Below, one piece after another: positions 16,743 through 24,867 of a stretch of 64,000 nt of DNA (positions are counted from its first letter, which is position 1; each line of letters starts with the position of its first letter). A model generated the notes under the pieces. It made no database searches. It was not told the origin of the DNA and saw only the letters and a list, made by a program, of their open reading frames with translations. The DNA comes from Lachnotalea sp. AF33-28 (GTDB lineage: Bacteria > Bacillota > Clostridia > Lachnospirales > Lachnospiraceae). The DNA lies in the NCBI RefSeq assembly GCF_003477885.1, contig NZ_QUEE01000004.1:273245-337244 (forward strand). The letters are read 5' to 3'. The translations under genes and the position numbers were made by a program.

Positions 16743-17369
16743 TTATCCGCGCAGCAGGATCAATATCTGCCCGACAGGATAAAACCACCATACCGCCGAC
16801 TGAAGCCGCGGCGAGGTAATACCCAGGAGCCTGTGGATGCCGATGAGAAGATCCGATATAAAAAATGACAGCGCTCCAACTGCGGCGATCCAGGCAGTCC
16901 CGCCGGCGGAATATGCGAAAGAGGAGATGGTTTCGCAGTTAGCTCCGATCACAGCCATATAGACTATGGCCAGAAGATACATCTTTTTATCCGCACTGCC
17001 CTTTTTAAACGCCGCGGCGCCGACCGTTAAGCCTGTTGTGAGCACGAGCGCTGCGGCGGCAAAAAATCCCGGATTGAAATATGGAAAGCCGCTGCCCAGT
17101 ATCACATTTAAAAACGCACAGAAATATAGAAAATGTGCGAGCATGAAAAGAGCTGCGCCCACATAAAAATACCGTACCGGCATCCGATCGCCGATCTTTT
17201 TAAAATTCATCAGCACAATATCCCCCATGGTCGAAAACGCCATGGCCGCAAGGCAGAGCATACGGTCACCGGTGGGAAAAATGAGCGCCATCACAAGTGC
17301 GAACAGCGATAAAAGCATTGAGAGCACAAACGATCCTGGCAGACCAAACCATTCGAAGTATTTCTGCAT
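16743..17369 (-). CDS. YhhN-family membrane protein (lysoplasmalogenase-like)
   Basis: A 208-residue protein from ATG 17369 with GGAGGGG upstream. It has seven to eight hydrophobic segments. The GDRMLCLAAMAFSTMGDIVL region, the histidine in MLAHFLYFCAF, and FFISDLLIGIHRL correspond to the conserved acidic and His positions of the YhhN/TMEM86 family. Known members hydrolyse the vinyl-ether bond of lysoplasmalogens, and plasmalogens occur in anaerobic clostridia. The function is by family only. Confidence 0.8.
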   Translation of the reverse strand: MQKYFEWFGLPGSFVLSMLLSLFALVMALIFPTGDRMLCLAAMAFSTMGDIVLMNFKKIGDRMPVRYFYVGAALFMLAHFLYFCAFLNVILGSGFPYFNPGFFAAAALVLTTGLTVGAAAFKKGSADKKMYLLAIVYMAVIGANCETISSFAYSAGGTAWIAAVGALSFFISDLLIGIHRLLGITSPRLQSAVWWFYPVGQILILLRG

Positions 17370-17599
17370 ATCTTTTTCTCCCCTCCTGTTTGTTCCTATT
17401 ATGCGACTTTCCTCCCTACCTGTCAACCGGTACAATCCAATTGATAAAATAAATTTACAAATATATATTGCCGAATGTGCAATTATGGACTATAATGACG
17501 ACGAATATGCGGTCACAAGGTGTACATGGCCATGATAAGAGCGCTGGTGAGGACCGGCCGCATGGATGGATATCAAAATGTCAGGGGGATAGGAAAGGA

Positions 17600-19144
17600 A
17601 TGGATAAGTTAAAGAAACAGACAAAAAGAGTCATTCTGTTTGGAATTGACGGCGCAGGCACTTTTTTTGAACAGGCGGAAACACCGAATATTGACCGGAT
17701 TTTTAAAGAAGGGGCCGTTTCAAACCGTACGCTGACGGAGCTGCCCTCCATAAGCGCGGAGTGCTGGGGCTCCATGCTGCACGGAGTGGACTGCACCATG
17801 CACGGTCTGACAAATTCGATTGCCGGATCAGTTCCTTACCCTTCGGATTCGCCGTATCCGTCGGTATTCCGGGTAATCAGAGAGGCGATGCCAGATGCGA
17901 AGCTGGCTTCTTTCTGCGATTGGAGATCGGTGAATAAGGGGATCATCGAGGAAGGACTCGGCGTTTATAAGTACAACGCGAAGGACTACGATCTGATTGA
18001 ACCGGCCATAGAGTATATTAACGAAAATGATTTCACGCTTCTGTACTTCCAGTTTGACAGCGTGGATGGCAAAGGCCACAGATTCGGCTACGGATCAGCG
18101 GAACATCTGGAGATGATCACAGTAAATGACGGCTATATCGGCCGCATTGTGGATGCGGTTGAAAAGCGCGGCTGGCTTTCGGATACTCTGATCCTGGTGG
18201 AGGCGGATCACGGCGGGACGCCCAATAACGGGGAGGGCGGAAGCCATGGCGGGTCCACGGATGCGGAGAAATATGTCTGCTTCTATGCCGCCGGCAGCAA
18301 TGTATGTAAAACACATCTTACGAATATGCGGGTCAGAGATACGTCTCCGGCAATTCTTCATGCGCTTGGGATACGGCAGCCTGACGGATGGACCGGGCAT
18401 GTTCCGGAGGGATTGTTTGCGGACGGTATGGATGAGATTCCCAAAACGGAGAAATCCTGCGATATACCCCCTCGCACGGCCGATGTGCCGATGGAAGAGA
18501 ACGGGAAATATCTGACGGCTTTTGCAGATTTGGATCCTGTGCTGTACCTGCCGATGGAAGCGGATGGGCCCTTTCCGGAGGGGACAAAGAGGCATGGCAA
18601 GCTGTATTTCGTAGACGGTATCAGGGGACAGGGGATACGTTTGGAAGACGGATATCTGTCCATGCCATGTCCTTCCCTGACGGATGGTTTTTCTCTCATC
18701 TGCTGGGTCCGGCCGGATGCATCCCTGAAACGTGGGATCATAGCCGGCATCGGAGCATCTGTCCGGAATGAGGATCCCGAACCGGTATTCTGTCTGTCGG
18801 TTGGATCGGATACGGTTTTGCTGGAAGAAAAGGGCATATCTGCAAAACCTGCGTGCCCTGTGAAAGCGGCGGTGCCGGTAAATACGGCGGGCAAGTGGAT
18901 TTTTCTGGCGCTGACGGTCGACATAACTAACAGAAAACTCACCGTATGGGTTGATTTTGACAGAGTCAGCGTATGGGATCTCCCGCGGGATATGCGGCTT
19001 CCAAAGGATGCAGGGCTGTTTATAGGCTGGGAGGAGGCTGATTTATCCTGCTGCCTGGCAGCTGTTCTGGATGATTTCTGTATATGCAGAAAAGCGCTTG
19101 ACAGTGCGGATATAAAGAGATTCAAAGAATATTATCACAGATAA
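17600..19144 (+). CDS. Alkaline phosphatase-superfamily phosphodiesterase with C-terminal LamG-like domain
   Basis: A 514-residue protein; ATG 17600 follows GGAAAGGA. Residues about 10-300 are a type I phosphodiesterase/nucleotide pyrophosphatase-like domain: FGIDGAGT with the first metal Asp, PSISAECWGSMLHG with the likely nucleophile Ser, FQFDSVDGKGHRFG, and EADHGG for the second metal site. Residues about 330-510 form a concanavalin-like LamG domain (DGFSLICWVRPDAS ... DDFCICRKALDSADI). LamG domains usually bind glycans outside the cell, yet no signal peptide is visible, so the protein should stay in the cytoplasm. It could act on a phosphorylated sugar or a nucleotide. Confidence 0.8.
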   Translation: MDKLKKQTKRVILFGIDGAGTFFEQAETPNIDRIFKEGAVSNRTLTELPSISAECWGSMLHGVDCTMHGLTNSIAGSVPYPSDSPYPSVFRVIREAMPDAKLASFCDWRSVNKGIIEEGLGVYKYNAKDYDLIEPAIEYINENDFTLLYFQFDSVDGKGHRFGYGSAEHLEMITVNDGYIGRIVDAVEKRGWLSDTLILVEADHGGTPNNGEGGSHGGSTDAEKYVCFYAAGSNVCKTHLTNMRVRDTSPAILHALGIRQPDGWTGHVPEGLFADGMDEIPKTEKSCDIPPRTADVPMEENGKYLTAFADLDPVLYLPMEADGPFPEGTKRHGKLYFVDGIRGQGIRLEDGYLSMPCPSLTDGFSLICWVRPDASLKRGIIAGIGASVRNEDPEPVFCLSVGSDTVLLEEKGISAKPACPVKAAVPVNTAGKWIFLALTVDITNRKLTVWVDFDRVSVWDLPRDMRLPKDAGLFIGWEEADLSCCLAAVLDDFCICRKALDSADIKRFKEYYHR

Positions 19145-19342
19145 GCAGGCTTCATGATACTATTGTCTGAAATGGGGAAATATAAAGATGGCCGGCTTCT
19201 CATTCAACAGGAAATTACGGAGTGATTTCCTATTGGCCCCCTGCGCTGTGCATGGCGGCAGGATACGCCCAAATGTGCGCAAAACGCACATCTGTTCTGT
19301 GCGGAGCCGGCCGGCAATCATCGGACAATGGAGGAACCTGGG

Positions 19343-20185
19343 ATGGAAATTACGCAGTACACAGTAAATGTACCGGTAACAGAATTTAAAAATTATCTTT
19401 GGAGCGAAGAGAAGAGTCCGGCTACAGTGGAAAAATACGTGAGGGATGCCAGTGCTTTTTGTGAATATCTGAAGGACCGGCCTCTCTGCAAAGAGGAAGT
19501 GATCGCATATAAGAGGAATCTGATCCAGCGGTATGCCGCTGCCAGCGTCAATTCCATGCTGGTATCGCTCAACTGTTATCTGCGGTTTATAAAAGCGGAG
19601 GGATGCTGTGTTAAGCTTTTAAAGATCCAGCGGCAGATGTTCTGTCAGGAGGATAAACTGCTGACAAATGCGGAATACAAGCGGCTTGTAAAGGCTGCCG
19701 ACAGCACCAGGCTGTCCCTGGTGATCCAGACGATCTGCGGGACCGGCATCCGGGTCAGCGAGCTTAAGTATATTACGGTGGAGTCGGTCAAAGCCGGAAA
19801 AGCTTCGGTGGACTGCAAGAACAAAACCAGGGTGATTTTCATCCCTTCCCGGCTGAAAAAACTTTTGAAGGGATATGCAGGCAGAACGGGCATCAAAACA
19901 GGACCTGTGTTCATTACAAAAAGCGGAAAGCCCTTAAACCGGAGCAATATCTGGAGGGAGATGAAGGCCTTGTGCAGCAGGGCCGGTGTGCCCGCATCGA
20001 AAGTCTTTCCTCATAATCTGCGGCATCTGTTCGCCAGAACCTTCTATTCGCTGGAGAAAGATATCGTTCGCCTGGCGGACCTGCTGGGACACAGCACCGT
20101 CAATACCACCCGGATTTATACGGCAGAAACAGGGGAGAATCATCTAAGCCGCCTGGAACGGGTACAAAAAATGCTGGCAACATAA
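19343..20185 (+). CDS. Tyrosine recombinase beside an inverted-repeat switch
   Basis: A 280-residue protein. ATG 19343 is preferred over 19328 because GGAGG (19330-19334) lies 8 bases upstream. An N-terminal SAM-like core-binding domain (SPATVEKYVRDASAFCEYLK) is followed by the catalytic domain with Arg137 (TGIRVSEL), His224-x-x-Arg227 (HNLRH), His250 (LGHST) and Tyr259 (TRIYTAE). All expected residues are present. It is a XerC/D-sized stand-alone enzyme. The TAA stop lies inside the left copy of an 18-bp site repeated in inverted orientation at 20452. It most likely flips the 20198-20451 segment. Confidence 0.93.
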   Translation: MEITQYTVNVPVTEFKNYLWSEEKSPATVEKYVRDASAFCEYLKDRPLCKEEVIAYKRNLIQRYAAASVNSMLVSLNCYLRFIKAEGCCVKLLKIQRQMFCQEDKLLTNAEYKRLVKAADSTRLSLVIQTICGTGIRVSELKYITVESVKAGKASVDCKNKTRVIFIPSRLKKLLKGYAGRTGIKTGPVFITKSGKPLNRSNIWREMKALCSRAGVPASKVFPHNLRHLFARTFYSLEKDIVRLADLLGHSTVNTTRIYTAETGENHLSRLERVQKMLAT

Positions 20186-20197
20186 TCACGATTATGT
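20180..20197 (+). repeat. Left recombination site of the putative switch
   Basis: ACATAATCACGATTATGT. The arms ACATAATC and GATTATGT are complementary with an asymmetric centre AC. The exact reverse complement is at 20452-20469. It contains the recombinase stop codon. Confidence 0.8.
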
Positions 20198-20225
20198 CGT
20201 CAGCGGATGCGTCCTTTATTTTAAA

Positions 20226-20253
20226 ATTATAGCATAAAAGCAGTGTTTGGCAA
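20226..20253 (-). promoter_or_regulatory. Promoter inside the invertible segment
   Basis: On the minus strand: TTGCCA (20248-20253), 16 bases, TATAAT (20226-20231), with TGC immediately before the -10, an extended -10. Only about 30 bases separate it from the left recombination site. Confidence 0.75.
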
Positions 20254-20335
20254 TACATACTTCGAAAAAAGTCAAAAATAAGAACTGGCAGGCGGCAGAC
20301 TTTTTAAGAAGAACAGAAAAAAGAAAACGAAAAAC

Positions 20336-20376
20336 AGACCGGAGGCCCTGCCAGGCTGAATGCCGGTCTTTTTTTC
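20336..20376 (+). terminator. Terminator inside the invertible segment
   Basis: AGACCGG (20336-20342) pairs with CCGGTCT (20363-20369). A smaller stem (GCC/GGC) lies in the loop and a run of seven Ts follows. As drawn it ends transcripts coming from the recombinase gene before they reach 20511. Confidence 0.8.
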
Positions 20377-20451
20377 GTCCATACTGTTATGCATTTTCGG
20401 TCCTGCCCGGTACAAATAGCCGCGGCGCCCAGAGCATTTAGAGAGTTAACA

Positions 20452-20469
20452 ACATAATCGTGATTATGT
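20452..20469 (-). repeat. Right recombination site of the putative switch
   Basis: ACATAATCGTGATTATGT, the exact reverse complement of 20180-20197. The six-base centre TCGTGA is inverted relative to TCACGA on the left, as required for inversion rather than deletion. Confidence 0.8.
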
Positions 20470-20510
20470 AATAAAAGGGCGGATTAAGCGAAACGTCAGG
20501 GGGAAATCAG

Positions 20511-20948
20511 GTGAAGTACGCGGACAGAATCAGAGCGAAGATAGCAGCCTTAAGCGCAGCAGGGGCAGCGCTTTTACTATACGCGGCGGCGGTCGGACAG
20601 ATGGGAAACGGCAGCGGGGGAATCCGCTGTGGGGATTGGTTCTGCCGGGCGGCTTTGTGCTGCGGCCTGCTCTTCATCCTGTATAAGATCCTGCATCAGA
20701 AAAAGCTTCTGAAAGATGTTCTCTTAAAACAGCTGGACGGGCCCGGAGAGAAGGAACGGCGCCGGCAGAGGCTGTATGATAAAAGCGGAGGTATACAGGC
20801 CGATCTTTTCGCCTATATGCTGCTGATATTCACCTGCACAGCAGCTGTTTCCGACAGAGGAGCATTTCAGATGGCAGCTGTCATCCTTACGCTGAACCTG
20901 CTCCTTAGGCTGTGCATTTATATCTGCTATGATAAACTGCGGTTGTAA
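20511..20948 (+). CDS. Small membrane protein under the putative inversion switch
   Basis: A 145-residue protein starting with GTG 20511 (AGGGGG upstream). It begins MKYADRIRAKIAALSAAGAA and contains YDKSGGIQADLFAYMLLIFT, aligning along its whole length with the protein at 16279-16728. Four hydrophobic segments. The role is unknown. The gene has no promoter of its own in the 42 bases after the right recombination site, so its expression should depend on the orientation of the segment upstream. Confidence 0.8.
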   Translation: MKYADRIRAKIAALSAAGAALLLYAAAVGQMGNGSGGIRCGDWFCRAALCCGLLFILYKILHQKKLLKDVLLKQLDGPGEKERRRQRLYDKSGGIQADLFAYMLLIFTCTAAVSDRGAFQMAAVILTLNLLLRLCIYICYDKLRL

Positions 20949-20970
20949 CGCTGCAAACATCATAAGCAGC

Positions 20971-20998
20971 TTGACAAAACAACAGGATGTGCTAGAAT
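20971..20998 (+). promoter_or_regulatory. Promoter of the ribosomal protection gene
   Basis: TTGACA (20971-20976), 16 bases, TAGAAT (20993-20998). The transcript would begin near 21005 and include the leader peptide and attenuator below. The gene-free stretch 20949-21259 is fully used by this regulatory region. Confidence 0.8.
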
Positions 20999-21031
20999 AA
21001 GGTTAATCATTTATAAGGAGGCTGATTTTCT

Positions 21032-21097
21032 ATGAGTAAGACAAGAGTATACGGGAATTTCATAATAATTGCGTCAGCCTGCCTGGAGTTTAAATAA
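21032..21097 (+). CDS. Leader peptide of the ribosomal protection gene
   Basis: A 21-residue frame with a near-perfect AAGGAGG ribosome binding site (21015-21021). The peptide starts MSKTRVYGNF and ends ACLEFK. Twenty bases after its stop lies a strong terminator. A strongly translated short frame ahead of a terminator and a translation-factor-like resistance gene suggests that ribosome stalling or slow translation (for example under tetracycline) prevents termination, as proposed for tet(M). Confidence 0.7.
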   Translation: MSKTRVYGNFIIIASACLEFK

Positions 21098-21117
21098 GAC
21101 CTGGATATGTCTTTTTT

Positions 21118-21146
21118 AACCACAGTCTCAGACTGTGGTTTTTTTG
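21118..21146 (+). terminator. Attenuator terminator upstream of the ribosomal protection gene
   Basis: AACCACAGTC (21118-21127) pairs with GACTGTGGTT (21131-21140) around a 3-base loop, followed by a T run to 21146. A small overlapping hairpin AAGAC/GTCTT just before it could be an alternative fold. Placed between leader peptide and gene, it should keep basal expression low. Confidence 0.85.
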
Positions 21147-21259
21147 TGCTTTTAGAGTCCTTTTTCATGTTAAGGACAGTATGCACACACGGCCATGGCA
21201 GACAGTCCCGCTTCCCATAAGGGAATGTTACGGCTGGCGAAAGAAAGATGTGCATATAT

Positions 21260-23116
21260 ATGGAAAACAGAATATTGAATCTGGGAATTATGGCCCATGT
21301 GGATGCCGGTAAAACAACGGTGACCGAGAGCATCCTCTATCACTGCGGCACCACACAGCAGATGGGACGTGTGGATCATGGAAATACGGTAACGGATTCT
21401 ATGGAGCTGGAGCAGAGGCGGGGGATGACGATCCGCTCCTCTACAGTATCCTTTGAATTAAACGGCATGAAGATCAATCTCATAGATACGCCCGGGCATA
21501 TGGACTTTCTGGCCGAGGTGGAAAACTCCCTTAGGGTGTTGGATGGGGTGATTCTGGTGATCTCCGCCAGAGAGGGCGTGCAGTCTCAGACCAGAAGGAT
21601 ATTCCGCCAGCTGCGCCGGATGAAGCTGCCGGTCATCCTCTTTGTGAACAAGATTGACCGGCCCGGAGTGGAGCCGGAGGAGGTCTGCCGCAGGATCAGA
21701 GAGACTCTGACGGACCGCTGCCTGATCATGCAGGAGGCTTTGGCGGGAAAGGACTGCCGTGTACGAAGCTATGGCTTTGATGAGGAAAAGCTCTGTGAAC
21801 AGATACTGATGCGTTCAGAAACGTTGATGGAACGTTACCTGGAAAATGATAGGATCCGGCAGGAGGAGTATCGGGGATGGCTGCGTTTCCGTATACAAAA
21901 GTCCTCGCTTTACCCGGTATATTTCGGCGCGGCGCTTAAAGATGTGGGTGTCAGGGAACTCCTGGATGCCGTTTCCCTCTGGTTTTCGTGCGGGGGGAGA
22001 GTGCGCAGAGAGGAAACGACATCTGCTTATGTATATAAAATCGAATGGGATGAGCGGCATCATAAAAAAGCATACCTGCGTGTGTTTTCCGGCAGCCTGC
22101 GGCTGCGTGAGAAAGAGCGAAACTGCAGGCTGGGTGAACTGTTTACCGTAGGCAGCCTGTACTGCCTGTCGAAGGGAAAAGAGCAGCCGGCGGTCAGGGT
22201 GGAAACGGATGATATCGGCATCCTCTATGATGTGGAATGCCTAAGATGCGGTGATTTTATCGGCTGCAGCCGGCCCCTAAAAGGCGATGGAAATATAGCG
22301 GAGCCCCTTCTTACTGTCTGCATCCGTCCGGCGGATCCTAAAAAGCGCAGCCTGCTGCTGTCCGCGCTGCAGGAGCTGATGTGTGAGAACCCCAGCCTTG
22401 CGCTTTCAATACGGGAAGGAACCGGCGAGATTATGCTCAGGCTCTTTGGAAAGCTTCAGATCGAAATCCTTCAGAATATACTGGAGGACAAATATCATCT
22501 GGAAGTTCTCTTTAATGAGCTCTCCACCGTGCAAAAGGAGAAACCTGCGGCTCCTTCTTCGGCCGGCATCCGTGAAGGTGACCGGGGCAATCCCTATTAT
22601 GCCGGTATTGTGCTTCAGATCGAACCGCTGCCGCCTGGCAGCGGCATACAGTATGAAACGAGAGTCTCTTTTGGCTTTATTGAGAAACCCTTTCAGAACG
22701 CTGTGAGAGAAGGTGTGGAAATGGGCGCCGCTCATGTTCTGGAACATGAGCTCACGGATACGCGGATAGTCTTTACGGATGCCGACTATGACAGCGTTAT
22801 GGGGACGCCTGCCGCATACAGGAGGCTGGCCCCGCTGGTGCTTAAGAAGGCACTTGTAAAGTCCGGCACCCGCATCCTTAAGCCGTATATGCGGTTTGAT
22901 CTGACCGCGCCGGCCGTCTGCGAGAGGGAGGTGCTGAAGGCTTTGGGCAGGATGAAAGCGGAAATAGCGGAGTCTGCTTATGCGGGCAGCGAAATTATCC
23001 TAAGCGGGGGCGTGGAGTATGAACCCGCCAGGGATTTTTATGCAAAGCTGATGTCCATGACCGAAGGAAACGGTTCCTTTGAGATGCGCCTGTCGGAGTA
23101 TCGGGAGCAGAGATAG
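21260..23116 (+). CDS. TetM/TetW/TetO-type ribosomal protection GTPase
   Basis: A 618-residue protein. ATG 21260 is preferred over ATG 21248 because family members begin a few residues before the GTPase loop. G motifs: AHVDAGKTT, RRGMTIRSS, DTPGHMDF and NKIDRPG. Downstream come the EF-G-like domains, ending VEYEPARDFYAKLMSMTEGN. Length and architecture match ribosomal protection proteins (about 640 residues) that release tetracycline from the ribosome. It is shorter and more divergent than EF-G. GC content matches the chromosome, unlike mobile tet(M), so it is probably an old chromosomal member. Resistance is not proven. Confidence 0.85.
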   Translation: MENRILNLGIMAHVDAGKTTVTESILYHCGTTQQMGRVDHGNTVTDSMELEQRRGMTIRSSTVSFELNGMKINLIDTPGHMDFLAEVENSLRVLDGVILVISAREGVQSQTRRIFRQLRRMKLPVILFVNKIDRPGVEPEEVCRRIRETLTDRCLIMQEALAGKDCRVRSYGFDEEKLCEQILMRSETLMERYLENDRIRQEEYRGWLRFRIQKSSLYPVYFGAALKDVGVRELLDAVSLWFSCGGRVRREETTSAYVYKIEWDERHHKKAYLRVFSGSLRLREKERNCRLGELFTVGSLYCLSKGKEQPAVRVETDDIGILYDVECLRCGDFIGCSRPLKGDGNIAEPLLTVCIRPADPKKRSLLLSALQELMCENPSLALSIREGTGEIMLRLFGKLQIEILQNILEDKYHLEVLFNELSTVQKEKPAAPSSAGIREGDRGNPYYAGIVLQIEPLPPGSGIQYETRVSFGFIEKPFQNAVREGVEMGAAHVLEHELTDTRIVFTDADYDSVMGTPAAYRRLAPLVLKKALVKSGTRILKPYMRFDLTAPAVCEREVLKALGRMKAEIAESAYAGSEIILSGGVEYEPARDFYAKLMSMTEGNGSFEMRLSEYREQR

Positions 23117-23126
23117 CTAGAAGAAC

Positions 23127-23175
23127 AAAAAAAGAGCCGGGCATCAATGGTGTCTTGATGCGTGAGCTCTTTTTT
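23127..23175. terminator. Bidirectional terminator
   Basis: A GC-rich stem (GCATCAA pairs with TTGATGC, extended by AAAGAGC with GCTCTTT) with A and T runs on the two sides. It serves the convergent ribosomal protection and helicase genes. Confidence 0.85.
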
Positions 23176-23236
23176 AGTGCGCCGGGCGGCGCACAGTATG
23201 CCCGGCAGATCCCGGCCCGTTAAAGGGAGGGGCGGC

Positions 23237-24823
23237 TTATTTACGGTTGGCAGGTTCCATGTTGATATTCTTGCCTTTGATTTTTGCCTGGTTCATGGAG
23301 GTCAGCACGTCTTCGGCGTATTCTCTGGGAACCTCGATAAAGGTATATTTATCGTAGATATCGATGGCACCCACCAGTCTGCCGGGGATACCGCTTTCGC
23401 CGGCTACGGCGCCCAGGATGTCCTTGGGGCTCACCTTCTGAGATTTGCCGATATTGATGAAGAGGCGCACCATGCCGTTTTCCGCGCCCGTATTGTCCAG
23501 ATCATATTCATCTTCATCCACGCTGCTGTCATTGTCCTTAACGGCCAGTTTGAGCAGAGCGGCGGCGATGTCGAGGGCCGTATAGTCCTCATCGTTGATC
23601 TTTTCCTCTATGGCGTTGATCAGCGTGGTCAGATCCTCATTTTTGATAACCGTATCGGCCTGCTCCAGCAGATTGCCCATCTTAGTCATGGCCACATCGT
23701 TCATGGACGGGATTTTCTGCGCGTAGATCTTGGTCTTGCAGTAGCGCTGGATCTCCTTCAGCTTATAGACTTCTTTGCCGGACACAAAGGAAAAGGCCTT
23801 CCCGGTGCGCCCTGCTCTTCCGGTCCTGCCGATGCGGTGCACATAGTACTCATCGTCCTGGGGCAGATCATAGTTAAATACCGCTTCTACGTCGTCCACA
23901 TCGATTCCTCTGGCCGCCACATCGCTGGCCACCAGGATATCGGTCCTGCCGTCACGGAAGCTCTTCATCACGCGGTCTCTCTGGGCCTGCTGCATGTCTC
24001 CGTGAAGACCTGCGGCGAAATATCCGCGCCCAACCAGAGCTGTCACCAGCTCATCTACCTGACGCTTTGTATTACAGAAGACGAGGGAGCGCTTGGGCGC
24101 ATGAATGTCCAGAAGCCTGCAGAGCACCTCTTCTTTATTCTTCGGCTTGCATTCATAATAGAACTGGTCGATGCTGGGAACCGTGAGATCTTTTTTCACT
24201 ACCTTTACGGTAACGGCGTCTTTCTGATATGTTTTCGCGATATCCAGGATCGCTTTGGGCATGGTGGCCGAAAACAGCAGAGTCTGGCGTTCTTCGGGCA
24301 TTTCCTTTAATATGGTTTCTATGTCGTCACGAAATCCCATATTGAGCATTTCGTCCGCTTCATCCAGCACCACGGTATGCACACTGTCCAAACGCAGCGT
24401 TTTTCTTCTCATATGGTCCATCACGCGGCCGGGAGTGCCGATGACGATCTGTACGCCGGCTTTCAGTGAGCGTATCTGCTTCACGATTTCCTGTCCACCG
24501 TAGATCGGCAGAATCTTGACAGCGCTCATATACTTGGCCAGGTTGCGCATCTCTTCTGCAGTCTGGATGGCTAGCTCCCTGGTCGGGCAGAGCACGAGTA
24601 CCTGCAGCTCTTTGGATTTTACGTCTATCTTTTCCAACACCGGGATTCCGAAAGCCGCAGTTTTGCCGGTACCGGTCTGCGCCTGACCGATCAGATCAAT
24701 GCCCTGCATGGCGGCAGGAATCGCCTTGGCCTGTATGGGAGAAGCCTCCTCAAAGCCCATGGCTGCCACAGCTTTCAAAATTTTCTCGGAGAGACCTAAT
24801 TCATTAAATTTCACAATTTCCAT
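23237..24823 (-). CDS. DEAD-box RNA helicase (CshA/DeaD type) with DbpA-like RNA-binding domain
   Basis: A 528-residue protein from ATG 24823. Motifs in order: Q motif GFEEASPIQAKAIP, AQTGTGKT, PTRELA, TPGR, DEAD, SAT, ARGID and HRIGRTGRAGR. Residues about 440-520 (VRLFINIGKSQKVSPKDILG ... YTFIEVP) match the DbpA/CsdA RNA-binding fold. It remodels RNA in ribosome assembly, mRNA decay or cold adaptation. Monocistronic, with its own promoter and a leader of about 75 bases that can form a hairpin. Confidence 0.93.
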   Translation of the reverse strand: MEIVKFNELGLSEKILKAVAAMGFEEASPIQAKAIPAAMQGIDLIGQAQTGTGKTAAFGIPVLEKIDVKSKELQVLVLCPTRELAIQTAEEMRNLAKYMSAVKILPIYGGQEIVKQIRSLKAGVQIVIGTPGRVMDHMRRKTLRLDSVHTVVLDEADEMLNMGFRDDIETILKEMPEERQTLLFSATMPKAILDIAKTYQKDAVTVKVVKKDLTVPSIDQFYYECKPKNKEEVLCRLLDIHAPKRSLVFCNTKRQVDELVTALVGRGYFAAGLHGDMQQAQRDRVMKSFRDGRTDILVASDVAARGIDVDDVEAVFNYDLPQDDEYYVHRIGRTGRAGRTGKAFSFVSGKEVYKLKEIQRYCKTKIYAQKIPSMNDVAMTKMGNLLEQADTVIKNEDLTTLINAIEEKINDEDYTALDIAAALLKLAVKDNDSSVDEDEYDLDNTGAENGMVRLFINIGKSQKVSPKDILGAVAGESGIPGRLVGAIDIYDKYTFIEVPREYAEDVLTSMNQAKIKGKNINMEPANRK

Positions 24824-24867
24824 AAATGATACATATTCCTTTCTATCGGGCCCCATATCACAGTAGT

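Larger units (their letters stand above)
20198..20451. other. Putative invertible segment (254 bp)
   Basis: DNA between the two inverted sites. It holds a minus-strand promoter (20226-20253) and a plus-strand terminator (20336-20376) and no convincing gene. In the orientation given, the promoter fires back into the 3' end of the recombinase gene and the terminator blocks transcription coming from the left. After inversion the promoter would point at the gene at 20511. This orientation therefore looks like OFF for that gene. Confidence 0.75.

Noticed and set aside
20247..20441. Open frame of 64 codons inside the invertible segment
   Set aside because: It lacks a ribosome binding site, is Lys/Arg-rich low-complexity over a terminator, and overlaps the promoter region; not a believable gene.
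21260..23116. Considered as elongation factor G
   Set aside because: It is about 70 residues too short, has the AHVDAGKTT and RRGMTIRSS variants of the Tet protection family, and is preceded by a resistance-type attenuator.
23162..24310. Long open frame (382 codons) on the plus strand opposite the helicase
   Set aside because: It begins within the terminator and lies antisense to all helicase motifs; a shadow frame.
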